Shown: positions 5,021 to 5,913 of the stretch, one piece after another | Numbering within the stretch: the first letter of the stretch is position 1 | Layout of the letters: the number at the start of each line of letters is the position of its first letter | NCBI GenBank assembly: GCA_019309685.1 | Contig: JAFDFT010000162.1 | Coordinates: 1-5,913 of the forward strand | DNA length: 5,913 bases | DNA from: Deltaproteobacteria bacterium | GTDB taxonomy: Bacteria; Desulfobacterota; Desulfobacteria; Desulfobacterales; JAABPS01 | Reading direction: 5' to 3' | Position numbers and translations under genes: made by a program | Notes under the pieces: model-generated | What the model saw: the letters and a program-made list of their open reading frames with translations, nothing else | What the model was told of the DNA's origin: nothing | Database searches by the model: none

Positions 5021-5779
5021 ATGGAACTTTTAACAATTTCTGACATTTCACTTTCTTTTGGTGGCTTAAAAGCGCTTTCAAAAGTCGACATGGAAATACA
5101 GTCCGGGCTGATCACTTCGATTATCGGACCGAACGGAGCCGGAAAAACCAGCCTATTAAACTGCATTTCGGGATTTTATCATCCCACATCCGGCGAGATT
5201 CATTATAATGGCCGCCGTCTGACACATTCTTCACCGCATCAAGTGTCCAAAATGGGCATCGCCAGAGCCTTCCAGAACCTAGAGTTGTTTAGCGGCATGA
5301 CTGTACTTGACAACCTGCTTTTGGCACGCCACCAGAATCTTCGTTACAATTTTTTCCAGGCTATTATTTATGCAGGAAAAACATCCCGCGTTGAAGCTGA
5401 AAATCGAAACTATGTGGAAAATGTAATCGATTTTATGGAATTAGAACCGTTTCGAAAAAAGCCCGTGGGAAGCTTGAGTTACGGTATCCAGAAGCGTGTG
5501 GAAGTCGCCCGTGCGCTTACACTGGCTCCTCAAATTCTTCTGCTGGATGAACCCATGGCAGGAATGAATATTGAAGAAAAAGAAGATATGGTTCGGTTTG
5601 TCATGGACATTCGAAAAGAACGAAACATAACTGTTGTTCTTGTAGAACATGATTTGGGCGTTGTCATGGACATATCGGATCATATTTATGTTCTCGATTT
5701 TGGTGAACTGATCGGTTACGGACAACCTGAAGAAGTAGCCGTAAACCCAAAAGTGATTGAAGCTTATATCGGGGAATAA
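5021..5779 (+). CDS. livG: ABC transporter ATP-binding protein, LivG-like (branched-chain amino acid/organic acid uptake)
   Basis: A 252-residue ATPase of the HAAT (LivFGHMJ) uptake family, acting on the inner face of the membrane with LivH/LivM-type permeases, a second ATPase (LivF) and a periplasmic binding protein, none in this window. Walker A is GPNGAGKT (36-43) and the Q-loop is Gln85 (AFQNLELF). The signature is LSYGIQKR (152-159), a LivG-type variant of LSGGQ. Walker B is ILLLDEP with catalytic Glu177, and the switch is His210 (VEHD). AGMN in the D-loop (180-183) and the start SLSFGGLKAL (10-19) are LivG hallmarks. The ATG at 5021 fits the family start, and an in-frame stop at 5000-5002 rules out extension, yet no Shine-Dalgarno is seen. 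An acyl-CoA ligase starts 9 bp downstream, so the substrate may be a carboxylic acid rather than an amino acid. Confidence 0.93.
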   Translation: MELLTISDISLSFGGLKALSKVDMEIQSGLITSIIGPNGAGKTSLLNCISGFYHPTSGEIHYNGRRLTHSSPHQVSKMGIARAFQNLELFSGMTVLDNLLLARHQNLRYNFFQAIIYAGKTSRVEAENRNYVENVIDFMELEPFRKKPVGSLSYGIQKRVEVARALTLAPQILLLDEPMAGMNIEEKEDMVRFVMDIRKERNITVVLVEHDLGVVMDISDHIYVLDFGELIGYGQPEEVAVNPKVIEAYIGE

Positions 5780-5788
5780 ACTTTTTAC

Positions 5789-5913
5789 ATGGAAAACATG
5801 AACCACTTACTGCAATACACAATCCCTCAGCTTCTCCGCTGGCGGGTACAAGCCACAGGGAAAAAGATCGCCCTGAGAGAGAAAGATTTTGGCTATTGGA
5901 ACACGTATACCTG
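5789..5913 (+). CDS. AMP-forming acyl-CoA synthetase/ligase, N-terminal fragment cut by window end
   Basis: The frame from the ATG at 5789 runs to the window end (41 codons). Its sequence, TIPQLLRWRVQATGKKIALR then EKDFGYWNTYT, matches the N-terminus of ANL-superfamily acyl-CoA ligases found beside Liv-type transporters (typical pattern: LPxLL...ALREKxxGxWxxYTW). Such enzymes activate a carboxylic acid to its acyl-CoA through an acyl-adenylate. Catalytic motifs are beyond the window. The gene begins 9 bp after livG and is surely co-transcribed. An internal ATG at 5798 is an alternative start; only a weak GGGGAA (5771-5776) precedes the first. The substrate cannot be told from 41 residues. Confidence 0.75.
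   Translation, partial: MENMNHLLQYTIPQLLRWRVQATGKKIALREKDFGYWNTYT

Noticed and set aside
5441..5806. 121-residue minus-strand open frame
   Set aside because: Antisense to livG and without a ribosome site; livG carries all ABC ATPase motifs.

Overview
The window looks like a chromosomal segment of an anaerobic, moderately AT-rich Desulfobacterota (old Deltaproteobacteria), most likely a sulfate reducer of the Desulfobacteraceae type. This is inferred from the gene set: a CoA-disulfide/persulfide-reductase-like flavoprotein, a Thermotoga-type DAHP synthase, and a LivG-type ATPase directly followed by an acyl-CoA ligase. Long AT-rich intergenic stretches with REP-like hairpins fit the same picture. 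No taxonomic marker gene is present, so the assignment is tentative.

Left half, minus strand. Positions 1-1278 carry the first 426 residues of a FAD/NAD(P)H pyridine nucleotide-disulfide oxidoreductase, cut by the window edge. Upstream of it is a gene-free stretch (1279-1914) holding a nested imperfect inverted repeat of about 217 bp (1391-1607), probably a MITE-like element. Positions 1915-2925 encode a complete DAHP synthase (aroF, 336 aa) with all four metal ligands. Far upstream of aroF, on the same strand, is what I read as a classical transcription attenuator. It has a consensus -35 promoter (3466-3495), a 31-codon leader peptide with three consecutive Trp codons (3336-3431), alternative RNA pairings, and a 12-bp intrinsic terminator followed by a U-run (about 3280-3319). 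Entry of chorismate precursors would thus be controlled by tRNA-Trp charging, on top of possible allosteric control through the enzyme's N-terminal domain.

Right half, plus strand. After a repeat-rich spacer come two small cold-shock-domain proteins (3951-4163 and 4319-4519), each with a strong ribosome binding site, closed by a very strong 13-bp terminator. About 450 bp of AT-rich DNA follows. Then comes a LivG-like branched-chain amino acid/organic acid ABC ATPase (5021-5779), with the 5' end of an AMP-forming acyl-CoA ligase 9 bp downstream (5789 to the window end). The last two are probably an operon coupling uptake and CoA activation of a carboxylic substrate.

No defence system, prophage, CRISPR array, rRNA or tRNA is visible. 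The least expected element is the Trp attenuator ahead of aroF, with a long, repeat-bearing spacer between its terminator and the gene.
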